Below, in pieces: positions 1-7,996 of a stretch of 51,350 nucleotides of DNA. Position numbers and translations under genes: made by a program. The notes under the pieces were generated by a model. That model ran no database searches, was not told the origin of the DNA, and saw nothing but the letters and a program-made list of their open reading frames with translations. The DNA comes from Micromonospora cabrerizensis (GTDB lineage Bacteria; Actinomycetota; Actinomycetes; Mycobacteriales; Micromonosporaceae), in NCBI RefSeq assembly GCF_022230955.1, contig NZ_JAKKFI010000055.1:1-51350 (forward strand). Reading direction: 5' to 3'. How positions within the stretch are numbered: position 1 is the stretch's first letter; every line of letters starts with the position of its first letter.

Positions 1-1
1 A

Positions 2-118
2 CGCCGACAAGCCCTCCCCGGCTGGATCCACTCCTACAATCACCACCGCGGACACACCGCACTCAACGGCCTACCACCCGCCAGCCGCGTCCCCAACCTC
101 ACGGGTCAGTACATCTAG
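2..118 (+). CDS. IS481-family transposase, C-terminal fragment
   Basis: Only the last 38 codons are inside the window. They read WIHSYNHHRGHTALNGLPPA followed by SRVPNLTGQYI and a TAG stop. This is the characteristic end of the DDE integrase core of IS481-type transposases (W-x-x-x-YN-x-x-R-x-H-x-AL-x-G-x-PPASR). The rest of the gene lies to the left of the window, so it cannot be said whether the element is intact. The stop codon overlaps by three bases the stop of the leftward MerR-like gene. No terminal inverted repeat is recognisable in the roughly 100 bases after the stop, which are inside the MerR gene. A decayed or truncated insertion is therefore likely. Confidence 0.8.
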   Translation, partial: RRQALPGWIHSYNHHRGHTALNGLPPASRVPNLTGQYI

Positions 119-1029
119 GCGGCGACCGATCCGGGGGCCTGGCGTCGCTTGGTGAGCCACCGCATCACGTGCAGGGGGTGCGACGCCGGGTCCGGGATCG
201 GGTGGAAGACGTGTTCGACAGCGCCGTCGGCGATGATCAGCGTCAACCGCTCGTAGAGCGTCATGTCGCTGGCCGTGCGGGTCGGCAGACGCAGCGCGTC
301 GGCCAGCGTCAGCCTCGGGTCGGGAATCAGCGGGTAGGGCAGCCGCAGCCGGTGCGCGAGTTCCCGCTGGTACCCGGTCGACTGCGCCGAAAGCCCGTAC
401 ACCCGGGCGGCGCCGGCCGCGCGGAGTTCCGCGTGGTGGTCGCGGAACCAGGCGGCCTGCTCGGTGCTGCCCCGGGCGCCATGGACCTCGAGCAGCCCGT
501 TGGGCAGGTCGACGCCCGGCCGCCCGGTCAGGGGGTACACGAAGATGACGGTGCGTCCGTCGCCGAGCGCCCCGAGATCGACCGGGCGACCGTCGGTGCC
601 GTAGAAGAACAGGGGTGGCAGGCGGGTGCCGACCAGCGTGGCGGGGTCGGTGCCGACCGCCGCGCTGCCGGGCACGACCTGGGTCGCGGCCGCGTCGAGG
701 CGGGCGTCCAGGGCGTCCCGCTGGGCGGTCAGTTTGCCGATCCGCTCCTGGAGGCCGGTGATGGTGCTGCGGTACGTGGCCACCGCCGCCGCGCACACGT
801 CGGCGTCGTCGGCGCCACCGGCGATCGACTCGACGAACGGGCGCGTCTCCTCCACGGTGAGGCCGAGCGCCATCAACTCGCGGATCTGTGCCACCAGCCG
901 CACCGCGATCGCGTCGTACTCCCGGTAGCCGTTGCCGAGCCTCCGGGGCACGACCAGCCCGGCCGACTCGTAGTACCGCAAGGCCCGCACCGTCGTCCCG
1001 GTCCGTCGCGCCAGCTCACCCACCCGCAT
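115..1029 (-). CDS. MerR-family regulator fused to a cysteine-less peroxiredoxin-like domain
   Basis: 304 residues. Residues 1-70 are a MerR winged helix (MRVGELARRTGTTVRALRYY), and residues 85-118 form the expected dimerisation coiled coil. Residues 135-295 resemble the BCP/peroxiredoxin fold: LPPLFFYGTDG, a VIFVYPLTGRPG strand-loop, then GARGSTEQAAWFRD. In redoxins of this type, as I know them, the last segment reads GCTPQSC. Here both cysteine positions (188 and 193) are Ser and Ala, and the only cysteine in the protein is Cys79. The C-terminal domain is thus more likely a ligand or redox-partner sensor than a peroxidase. The start is the ATG seven bases after a probable -10 box, so the message is probably leaderless. 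The stop lies in the end of the IS481 fragment. Confidence 0.75.
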   Translation of the reverse strand: MRVGELARRTGTTVRALRYYESAGLVVPRRLGNGYREYDAIAVRLVAQIRELMALGLTVEETRPFVESIAGGADDADVCAAAVATYRSTITGLQERIGKLTAQRDALDARLDAAATQVVPGSAAVGTDPATLVGTRLPPLFFYGTDGRPVDLGALGDGRTVIFVYPLTGRPGVDLPNGLLEVHGARGSTEQAAWFRDHHAELRAAGAARVYGLSAQSTGYQRELAHRLRLPYPLIPDPRLTLADALRLPTRTASDMTLYERLTLIIADGAVEHVFHPIPDPASHPLHVMRWLTKRRQAPGSVAA

Positions 1030-1036
1030 CCCGCGA

Positions 1037-2413
<1,377 letters not shown>

Positions 2414-2449
2414 CAGCACGACCTCGGCGCCCTTGTCACTCCGCGTCGA

Positions 2450-2478
2450 TTGCATGACGACGTCCGGGTCTCTATAAC
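2450..2478 (+). promoter_or_regulatory. Sigma-70-type promoter of the secreted protein gene
   Basis: TTGCAT (2450-2455) and TATAAC (2473-2478) are separated by exactly 17 bases, about 46 bases upstream of the start codon at 2525. This is one of the best consensus-like promoters in an otherwise very GC-rich window, and it suggests housekeeping sigma factor use for the exported protein. Confidence 0.55.
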
Positions 2479-2524
2479 TGGGGGTTCACTTCCGTCGATC
2501 TGACGGGCTTTCAACGGGGGTTCC

Positions 2525-3571
2525 ATGAAGAGAAGGTCAGTTCTGGCTGCCTGCGTGCTCAGCGCGGCCCTGGTCGTCACCGCGTCGCCGGCGCCTGCCC
2601 AGGCAGCCGACCTCCTACGGGTCAACGGCGCCTACAGTTCGTCGGCGAGTGATCGGGGCCGGCTGTTCGTCTCCATCACCTCGACGCAGCCGGTCGCCGA
2701 GATTCGCGCCGAGCTCGTCACCGAGGACACCGGGGCTCCGGTCATCCAAACCTCGGACTTCGTACTCGACTCAGAAACGTCCGACGCCACCACGTGGGCG
2801 ACCTCTACTCCCCTGATCCTCGACGAGCTCGGTGACTACGAGGTGCACGTCGAGGTCACCGACGTCGAGGGCAACCACGTACGACAGGAGCGGGCCGGGT
2901 GGCTCCAGTACCGCGTCGTCCCCTTCTTGGAGGGTGTCACCGTCGACCGCACCGCCATCGACTACGACCACCGTGAGGTGACCGTGCGCGGTGTGCTCAA
3001 GGGCCGGTGGCCCGGCACCGGCGAAGTCCGTCCGCTCGCCGACTTCCCCGTCGAGATCAACGCCGCCTACAACTTCCCCGCGGTGCAGACGACGGCCGAC
3101 GGCTCGTTCACCGGGACCGTCACCCTGTACGCCTACGGCCTGGCTGAGAAGTCGGAGGTGGTGGTGCGGTACTCGCCCGACCGACTCCACTTCGAGTATT
3201 CCGACGAGGCTCGCTTCGAGCTGCCGATCAATCCCCGGCAGACGCGCGTCACCGCGGCGGTGGAACGCACCCGCGTCGTCGCGGGTGAGACCGTCCGGGT
3301 CAGCGGCCAGCTGTCCTGGCTCACTCCGTCCGGCTGGGCCCCGCTCCCCAACCAGGTTTTCGCGATCCTGTTCATCCTGTGCGACGACAACGGCTGCTAC
3401 AACCAGTACGGACCCGCGAACACCGATGCCAAGGGGCGTTTCGCACTCGACCTCGCACCCTCCCAGACGGGGTACCTGCACGCCAGCTACTGGCCAAATG
3501 ACCCCTTCATCGACGATAGTGCGACCCGGACAAAGGTCATCACCGTCGTGCCCGCTGAAACGCGGCGGTAG
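2525..3571 (+). CDS. Secreted beta-sandwich protein of unknown function
   Basis: 348 residues. A Sec signal peptide is clear: MKRRS, a hydrophobic core (VLAACVLSAALVVTA) and an APAQAA cleavage site near residue 28. The mature part is rich in Val, Thr and Asp and reads as three or four Ig-like or bacterial adhesion-type beta sandwiches. These include an N-terminal domain about 'authority of motion' length (30-120), a middle domain around VTVRGVLKGRW, and a C-terminal domain around RVVAGETVRVSGQL. Two cysteines (LCDDNGCYN) may form a disulfide. No catalytic motif is seen. RBS GGGGGTT precedes the ATG. It is monocistronic, with its own promoter and a strong hairpin after it. I do not recognise a named family. 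Confidence 0.75.
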   Translation: MKRRSVLAACVLSAALVVTASPAPAQAADLLRVNGAYSSSASDRGRLFVSITSTQPVAEIRAELVTEDTGAPVIQTSDFVLDSETSDATTWATSTPLILDELGDYEVHVEVTDVEGNHVRQERAGWLQYRVVPFLEGVTVDRTAIDYDHREVTVRGVLKGRWPGTGEVRPLADFPVEINAAYNFPAVQTTADGSFTGTVTLYAYGLAEKSEVVVRYSPDRLHFEYSDEARFELPINPRQTRVTAAVERTRVVAGETVRVSGQLSWLTPSGWAPLPNQVFAILFILCDDNGCYNQYGPANTDAKGRFALDLAPSQTGYLHASYWPNDPFIDDSATRTKVITVVPAETRR

Positions 3572-3604
3572 CGGAACGCACGGCGAGTGCCTCCGCGTGA
3601 AGCT

Positions 3605-3652
3605 GCCGGTGATCGGGGAGGAGGTCGAAACCGCCGCCTCCCGATCACCGGC
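3605..3652. terminator. Bidirectional hairpin between convergent genes
   Basis: Perfect 13-base arms, GCCGGTGATCGGG (3605-3617) and its complement (3640-3652), around a 22-base loop that can pair further. It lies between the secreted-protein gene and arsC, which converge. No T-run follows, as is usual for actinomycete terminators. Confidence 0.65.
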
Positions 3653-3659
3653 GGTGCGG

Positions 3660-4067
3660 TCAGGCGGTGGGGCGCAGCTCGCCGAGGAGCTTCTCCACCC
3701 GGGCACGGATCTCGTCGCGAATCGGACGGACGGCCTCGACTCCCCTGCCGGCGGGGTCTTCCAGCTGCCAGTCCTCGTACCGCTTACCGGGAAAGACCGG
3801 GCAGGCGTCGCCGCAGCCCATCGTCACGATGATGTCGGAGGACTCCGCGGTCGCGTACTCCAGAATCTTGGGGGTCTGGTCGGTGATGTCGATGCCGACC
3901 TCCCGCATGGCGGCGACGGCGGCGGGGTTGACCGTCTCGGCCGGCGCGGAGCCGGCCGAGCGGACCTCGACGGTGTCGCCGGCGAGGTGGCGCAGCCAGC
4001 CGGCGGCCATCTGGGAACGGCCGGCGTTGTGGACGCAGACGAACAGGACGCTGGGCTTGTCACTCAC
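3660..4067 (-). CDS. arsC: Arsenate reductase, low-molecular-weight phosphatase fold
   Basis: 135 residues. Reduces arsenate to arsenite in the cytoplasm, for export by the Acr3 pump encoded just upstream. The phosphate-binding loop CVHNAGRS (Cys11 to Ser18) and the downstream GCGDACPVFPGKRYEDW and LEDPAG segments match the LMWP-type arsenate reductases. In actinobacteria related enzymes work with thioredoxin or mycothiol/mycoredoxin; both Cys of the GCGDAC segment are present, compatible with a thioredoxin-type triple-Cys cycle. Starts at a GTG with GGAGAGG upstream, 15 bases after the acr3 stop. It is the third gene of the leftward arsR-acr3-arsC operon. Confidence 0.92.
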   Translation of the reverse strand: MSDKPSVLFVCVHNAGRSQMAAGWLRHLAGDTVEVRSAGSAPAETVNPAAVAAMREVGIDITDQTPKILEYATAESSDIIVTMGCGDACPVFPGKRYEDWQLEDPAGRGVEAVRPIRDEIRARVEKLLGELRPTA

Positions 4068-4082
4068 GGTGGTGCCTCTCCA

Positions 4083-5159
4083 TCAAGGGGCGGGGAAGAA
4101 ACGGCGGCGCGCCAACAGGGACACGTAGACGAGCCCGACCAGGACGGGCACCTCGATCAGCGGGCCGACGACCCCGGCGAGAGCCTGACCGGAGGCGACG
4201 CCGAAGGTGCCGATCGCGACGGCGATGGCGAGTTCGAAGTTGTTGCCGGCCGCGGTGAAGGCCAGGGTGGTGGTGCGCTCGTAGCCGAGACCGATGGCGC
4301 GGCCGAGAGCGTAGGAGCCGGCCCACATGAGGGCGAAGTAGACCAGCAGGGGCAGCGCGATGCGGACGACGTCCAGGGGGCGGCTGGTGATCGCGTCGCC
4401 CTGTAGCGCGAACAGGATCACGATCGTGAACAGCAACCCGTAGAGCGCGGCCGGGCCGATCCTGGGCAGGAAGCGTGCCTCGTACCAGGTGCGGCCCCTG
4501 GCACGCTCGCCGAGCCGGCGGGTGAGGTAGCCGGCGAGCAGCGGGATGCCGAGGAAGATGAGCACGTTGCGGGCGATGTCCCAGGCCGAGATCGTCAACT
4601 CGGCGCCGGACAACCCCAGCCACCGGGGGAGCACCGAGAGGTAGAACCAGCCGAGCAGGCCGAAGGCGACGACCTGGAAGACGGAGTTGAGCGCGACCAG
4701 GACGGCGGCGGCCTCCCGGTCACCGCAGGCGAGGTCGTTCCAGATGATGACCATGGCGATGCAGCGGGCCAGGCCGACGATGATCAGGCCGGTGCGGTAC
4801 GCGGGCTGGTCGGCCAGGAAGATCCAGGCCAGGGCGAACATCACGGCGGGGCCGACGAGCCAGTTGAGCACCAGCGAGGAGATCAGCAGTCGGCGGTCAC
4901 CGGTGACGGTGTCGAGCCGGTCGTAGCGGACCTTCGCGAGCACCGGGTACATCATGATCAGCAAGCCGACCGCGATGGGTAGCGAGATTCCGCCGACCGT
5001 CACCGCTTCCAGGGCGCTGTCCAGACCGGGGACCAGGCGACCGAGGAGCAGGCCCGCGACCATCGCCAGCCCGATCCAGACCGGCAGGAACTGGTCGAGT
5101 CGGGAGAGGCGACCGGCCACGGCGCTCTCGGGCGGGTCGCTCTGGACGGTGCTGGTCAC
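4083..5159 (-). CDS. arsB: Arsenite efflux permease, ACR3 family
   Basis: 358 residues with about ten hydrophobic helices. Exports arsenite across the cytoplasmic membrane. The order of segments (LSRLDQFLPVWIGLAMVAG, LPIAVGLLIMMYPVLAKVRY, LARCIAMVIIWNDLACGD, ALNSVFQVVAFG, TTLAFTAAGNNFELAIAVA) is that of ACR3. The cysteine in the ARCIAMV helix is the conserved, function-critical one of the family. The GTG start overlaps the arsR stop by four bases (GTGA), so translation is coupled to the repressor. In many databases this gene is named arsB or acr3; it belongs to ACR3, not to the ArsB antiporter family. Confidence 0.93.
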   Translation of the reverse strand: MTSTVQSDPPESAVAGRLSRLDQFLPVWIGLAMVAGLLLGRLVPGLDSALEAVTVGGISLPIAVGLLIMMYPVLAKVRYDRLDTVTGDRRLLISSLVLNWLVGPAVMFALAWIFLADQPAYRTGLIIVGLARCIAMVIIWNDLACGDREAAAVLVALNSVFQVVAFGLLGWFYLSVLPRWLGLSGAELTISAWDIARNVLIFLGIPLLAGYLTRRLGERARGRTWYEARFLPRIGPAALYGLLFTIVILFALQGDAITSRPLDVVRIALPLLVYFALMWAGSYALGRAIGLGYERTTTLAFTAAGNNFELAIAVAIGTFGVASGQALAGVVGPLIEVPVLVGLVYVSLLARRRFFPAP

Positions 5160-5521
5160 GAGCAGTCCCGCCCATCGGCCTCGGCGGGGGTGACGGTGAG
5201 CAGTGCGGCGAGCTGGCGCAGGATGGCCGGCCGGGCGCGGTAGTAGACCCAGGTGCCCCGGCGTTCGGCGTCGACGAGCCCGGCCTCCCGCAGCGTCCTG
5301 AGGTGGTGCGAGATGGTGGGCCCGGTCAGGTCGAACGCGGGGGTCAGATCGCAGACGCAGATCTCCCCGCTCTCGGCGGAGGCGATCATCGACAGCAGTT
5401 GCAGTCGTACCGGGTCGCCGAGGGCCTTGAACGCGGGCGCGAGCACCGCGGCGGCCTCGGCTGGCACGCGTCGCTCGGTCAGCGAGGGGCAGCAGACCGT
5501 CGGCGCCGCTTGATTAGACAT
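5156..5521 (-). CDS. arsR: ArsR arsenite-responsive repressor
   Basis: 121 residues, a winged-helix ArsR/SmtB protein. The alpha-3 metal site ICVCDL (Cys-Val-Cys), typical of classical ArsR, is present before the recognition helix GPTISHHLRTLREAGL, and a further CC pair lies at residues 10-11. It is the first gene of the arsR-acr3-arsC operon and probably represses it until As(III) or Sb(III) binds. The first codons lie inside the proposed operator palindrome, and no good ribosome binding site is seen before the ATG. Confidence 0.9.
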   Translation of the reverse strand: MSNQAAPTVCCPSLTERRVPAEAAAVLAPAFKALGDPVRLQLLSMIASAESGEICVCDLTPAFDLTGPTISHHLRTLREAGLVDAERRGTWVYYRARPAILRQLAALLTVTPAEADGRDCS

Positions 5522-5548
5522 TGCTCTAGGTTGACATCTATCTAATCA
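5511..5548. promoter_or_regulatory. Candidate ArsR operator
   Basis: Perfect inverted repeat TGATTAGA (5511-5518) and TCTAATCA (5541-5548). One arm covers codons 2-4 of arsR and the other the arsR promoter region. It is an AT-rich island in GC-rich DNA, and the A/T character of the arms fits ArsR half-sites. A TTGACA lies inside it (5531-5536) but has no convincing -10 partner. Confidence 0.5.
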
Positions 5549-5560
5549 GCGTGCAACTGT

Positions 5561-5584
5561 CTGTTTCGACAAACGTCGAGACAG
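5561..5584. promoter_or_regulatory. Inverted repeat upstream of the arsN-like gene
   Basis: CTGTTTCGAC (5561-5570) and GTCGAGACAG (5575-5584) pair at nine of ten positions around the loop AAAC. It lies between the ArsR operator and the rightward acetyltransferase gene, so it could be a second operator or a 5' leader hairpin. Confidence 0.35.
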
Positions 5585-5620
5585 CGTCGTCGCCATCTCA
5601 CTCGGGAAGGAAACCCTTGA

Positions 5621-6118
5621 ATGGCTGACCTCACCGTGCGGCCTATGACCGAGGCCGACGCCGACCGGGTCCTGGCGATCTACCAGGCCGGCCTCGACGC
5701 CGGCAACGCCAGTTTCGAGATCACCGCCCCGACCTGGGCGGCCTTCGACGCCGCGCGGTCGACCGGGCACCGCTTCGTGGCCGTCGACCGCGACGGCACC
5801 GTCCTGGGCTGGATCGCGGTCTCGCCCACCTCGACCCGCGCGGTCTACGCCGGTGTGGTCGAACACTCCGTCTACGTGGACCCGGCCGCCCAGGGCCGTG
5901 GCATCGCCCGACTGCTGCTGGACGCTCTGATCACCTCCACCGAGGCCGCCGGCATCTGGACGATCCAGTCCGGAGTCTTCCCGGAGAACACCGCCAGCCT
6001 GGCGCTGCACTCGCGGGCCGGTTTCCGCGTCATCGGCGTACGCGAGCGGGTCGGACGCCACCACGACCGCTGGCGTGACGTCGTCCTGCTCGAACGTCGC
6101 AGCCCCACCATCACCTGA
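5621..6118 (+). CDS. arsN1: GNAT acetyltransferase, ArsN1 (arsinothricin/phosphinothricin) type
   Basis: 165 residues. The GNAT core is complete: TVRPMTEADADRVLAIYQAG, the beta strand EHSVYVDPAAQGRGIARLLL with the acetyl-CoA loop Q-G-R-G-I-A, NTASLALHSRAGF, and a C-terminal R-W-R-D-V-V-L-L. This is the layout of phosphinothricin acetyltransferases and of ArsN1, which N-acetylates the arsenic antibiotic arsinothricin. The position divergent from arsR-acr3-arsC favours the ArsN1 reading. A strong GGAAGGAAA precedes the ATG. Activity on phosphinothricin or methionine sulfoximine is an alternative. Confidence 0.75.
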   Translation: MADLTVRPMTEADADRVLAIYQAGLDAGNASFEITAPTWAAFDAARSTGHRFVAVDRDGTVLGWIAVSPTSTRAVYAGVVEHSVYVDPAAQGRGIARLLLDALITSTEAAGIWTIQSGVFPENTASLALHSRAGFRVIGVRERVGRHHDRWRDVVLLERRSPTIT

Positions 6119-6163
6119 CGATCCCGCGCCCTCAGGCGGGCCCTGTCATCGAGGAGTCAACGG

Positions 6164-7558
6164 ATGAACGCTCTGGACGGCCTTCCCGTCGTCGTCATCG
6201 GCGCCGGCCCGACCGGTCTCGCCGCCGCCGCGCACCTGCACGAGCGCGGCCTGCCCTTCGTCGTCCTGGAAGCGGGCGACACCCCCGGGGCCGCCGTACG
6301 GCAGTGGGGGCATGTGCGCGTCTTCTCACCGTGGCGGTACGACATCGATCCGGCCGCCCGCCGGCTCCTCGACCAGGCCGGCTGGGTCGCCCCCGACCCG
6401 GAGGCCCTGCCCACCGGCGCGGAACTGGTCGGCGACTACCTCCAGCCCCTCACGGAGTTGCCGCAGCTCAGGCCGCACGTGCGCTACGGGGCGCGGGTCG
6501 AGGCGATCAGCCGCCTCGGCCTCGACCGGCTGCGCACCGTCGGACGCGACACCGCACCGTTCCTGCTCCGCCTCGCCGACGGCGACGAGTTGTTCGCCCG
6601 CGCCGTCATCGACGCCTCCGGCACCTGGGGTACGCCGAACGTCCTCGGCGCGTCCGGCCTGCCCGCGAGGGGAGAAACCGACTCGACCGCCCATCTGGAG
6701 CACGCGTTGCCCGACGTGCTCGGCGCCGACCGGGCCCGGTTCGTCGGCCGGCACACCCTCGTGGTCGGCGCCGGCCACTCGGCCGCGAACACCCTGCTGT
6801 CCCTGGCCGAGATGTCCGCCGTCGAGCCCGGAACCGAGGTGACCTGGGCCATCCGGACCGCCTCGCCGACACGTACCTACGGTGGCGGGGCGGCCGACGC
6901 CCTCCCGGCGCGAGGCGCGCTCGGTTCGCGCCTGCGCGCACACGTCGACGCCGGCCGGATCCGGCTGCTCACCGGGTTCTCCGTGCACGCGCTCACCGCG
7001 GAGGACGGCCGCGTGAGCGTGGTCGTGCGGGACGCCGACGGCACCACCGAGTCGATCACCGTCGACCGCGTGGTCGCCGCCACCGGCTTCCGCCCCGACC
7101 ACACCATCGCCGCCGAACTGCGGCTGGACCTGGACCCGATCATGGGTGTCACCCGCGCCCTGGCCCCGCTGATCGACCCCAACGAGCACTCCTGCGGCAC
7201 CGTTCCTCCGCATGGCGTGGACGAACTCGCCCACCCGGAGAGCGGCTACTACGCCGTCGGCATGAAGTCCTACGGCCGGGCTCCGACGTTCCTCATGGCC
7301 ACCGGCTACGAGCAGGTCCGCTCGGTCGTGGCCGCCCTCGCCGGGGACTGGGCCGCCGCCCGCGAGGTCCAGCTCGACCTGCCCGCGACCGGCGTCTGCA
7401 CCAGTAACCCCGCCGATTCGGCGAGCGGCGACACCTGCTGCGGGCCGGAGCCGACGGGGCGTGGTCTGAGCACCGGCATCGCCGGTGGGCCGCTGTCCGC
7501 GCCGCTCAGCCTCGTCGTCCTCGACGCCGCGCCCGCCGGAGGTTGTTGCGCGAGCTGA
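6164..7558 (+). CDS. ArsO-like FAD/NAD(P) flavoprotein with cysteine-rich tail
   Basis: 464 residues. N-terminal FAD-binding Rossmann motif VVVIGAGPTGLAAAAHL (residues 8-24), a second nucleotide-binding motif LVVGAGHSAANTLLSL (about 202-217) and an ATGFRPD signature near 305. This is the flavin-containing monooxygenase-like fold of ArsO, which occurs in ars clusters of Streptomyces and relatives. The last 55 residues are unusual: Cys412, Cys425-Cys426 and Cys461-Cys462 sit in a glycine/serine-rich tail that could bind As(III). The gene starts 45 bases after the acetyltransferase and is probably co-transcribed with it. The substrate is unknown; oxidation of an organoarsenical or of arsenite is plausible. 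Confidence 0.8.
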   Translation: MNALDGLPVVVIGAGPTGLAAAAHLHERGLPFVVLEAGDTPGAAVRQWGHVRVFSPWRYDIDPAARRLLDQAGWVAPDPEALPTGAELVGDYLQPLTELPQLRPHVRYGARVEAISRLGLDRLRTVGRDTAPFLLRLADGDELFARAVIDASGTWGTPNVLGASGLPARGETDSTAHLEHALPDVLGADRARFVGRHTLVVGAGHSAANTLLSLAEMSAVEPGTEVTWAIRTASPTRTYGGGAADALPARGALGSRLRAHVDAGRIRLLTGFSVHALTAEDGRVSVVVRDADGTTESITVDRVVAATGFRPDHTIAAELRLDLDPIMGVTRALAPLIDPNEHSCGTVPPHGVDELAHPESGYYAVGMKSYGRAPTFLMATGYEQVRSVVAALAGDWAAAREVQLDLPATGVCTSNPADSASGDTCCGPEPTGRGLSTGIAGGPLSAPLSLVVLDAAPAGGCCAS

Positions 7559-7569
7559 TCACCGGGTAC

Positions 7570-7607
7570 GACGGTGCCCGCAACCCTCGCGGTCGACGGG
7601 CACCGTC
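7570..7607. terminator. Bidirectional hairpin terminator
   Basis: Perfect 11-base arms GACGGTGCCCG (7570-7580) and CGGGCACCGTC (7597-7607) with a 16-base loop, between the convergent ArsO-like and DksA-like genes. The right arm overlaps the last codon of the latter. Confidence 0.6.
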
Positions 7608-7959
7608 ACCGTCTGCTGGCGCAGGCCACACAGGTACGCGCCGACGGCCGGGCGACCAGCCGCTCGGCGGGAATGGGACGGGCACACCGTTCGCACACGC
7701 CGTAACTGCCGTCGTCGACCCGCCGCAGCGCGTTGTCCAACTCGGCCAGGCGTCGGCGGGCCGCGTCCAGGACGGCGGTGAGCTGCGCGCGTTCGAAGGC
7801 GATCGTGGAGCCCTCGGGGTCGTGTTCGTCGTCGGCGTTCGACGACCGGGAGGCCTCGAAGAGGCTCCGAAGGTCAGCGTCCAGGGCAGCGACCTGCGCC
7901 TCGGTCTGCTCGCGCAACCGCAGGAGTTCCTCGCGGACCGCGCCGGAGTTGCTGTCCAT
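7606..7959 (-). CDS. DksA/TraR-type C4 zinc-finger protein
   Basis: 117 residues. An N-terminal pair of helices with coiled-coil character (about 5-80) is followed by a C4 zinc finger in which CERC and CVAC are separated by 17 residues, as in DksA/TraR family proteins that bind the RNA polymerase secondary channel. Acidic residues DDEHD near residue 45 sit where the coiled-coil tip would be. The ATG at 7959 is chosen because GGTGGAG lies just upstream; an in-frame TTG eight codons earlier has no such site. In actinobacteria several of these small proteins occur, mostly uncharacterised. Monocistronic. Confidence 0.85.
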   Translation of the reverse strand: MDSNSGAVREELLRLREQTEAQVAALDADLRSLFEASRSSNADDEHDPEGSTIAFERAQLTAVLDAARRRLAELDNALRRVDDGSYGVCERCARPIPAERLVARPSARTCVACASRR

Positions 7960-7996
7960 GGCCACTCCACCGTACCCGGGCAACGAGCCTGGTCGC

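Noticed and set aside
2991..4406. Rightward frame of 471 codons across the secreted protein, arsC and acr3
   Set aside because: The translation is low-complexity (Arg/Pro/Ser/Gly) and overlaps three well-supported genes on either strand.
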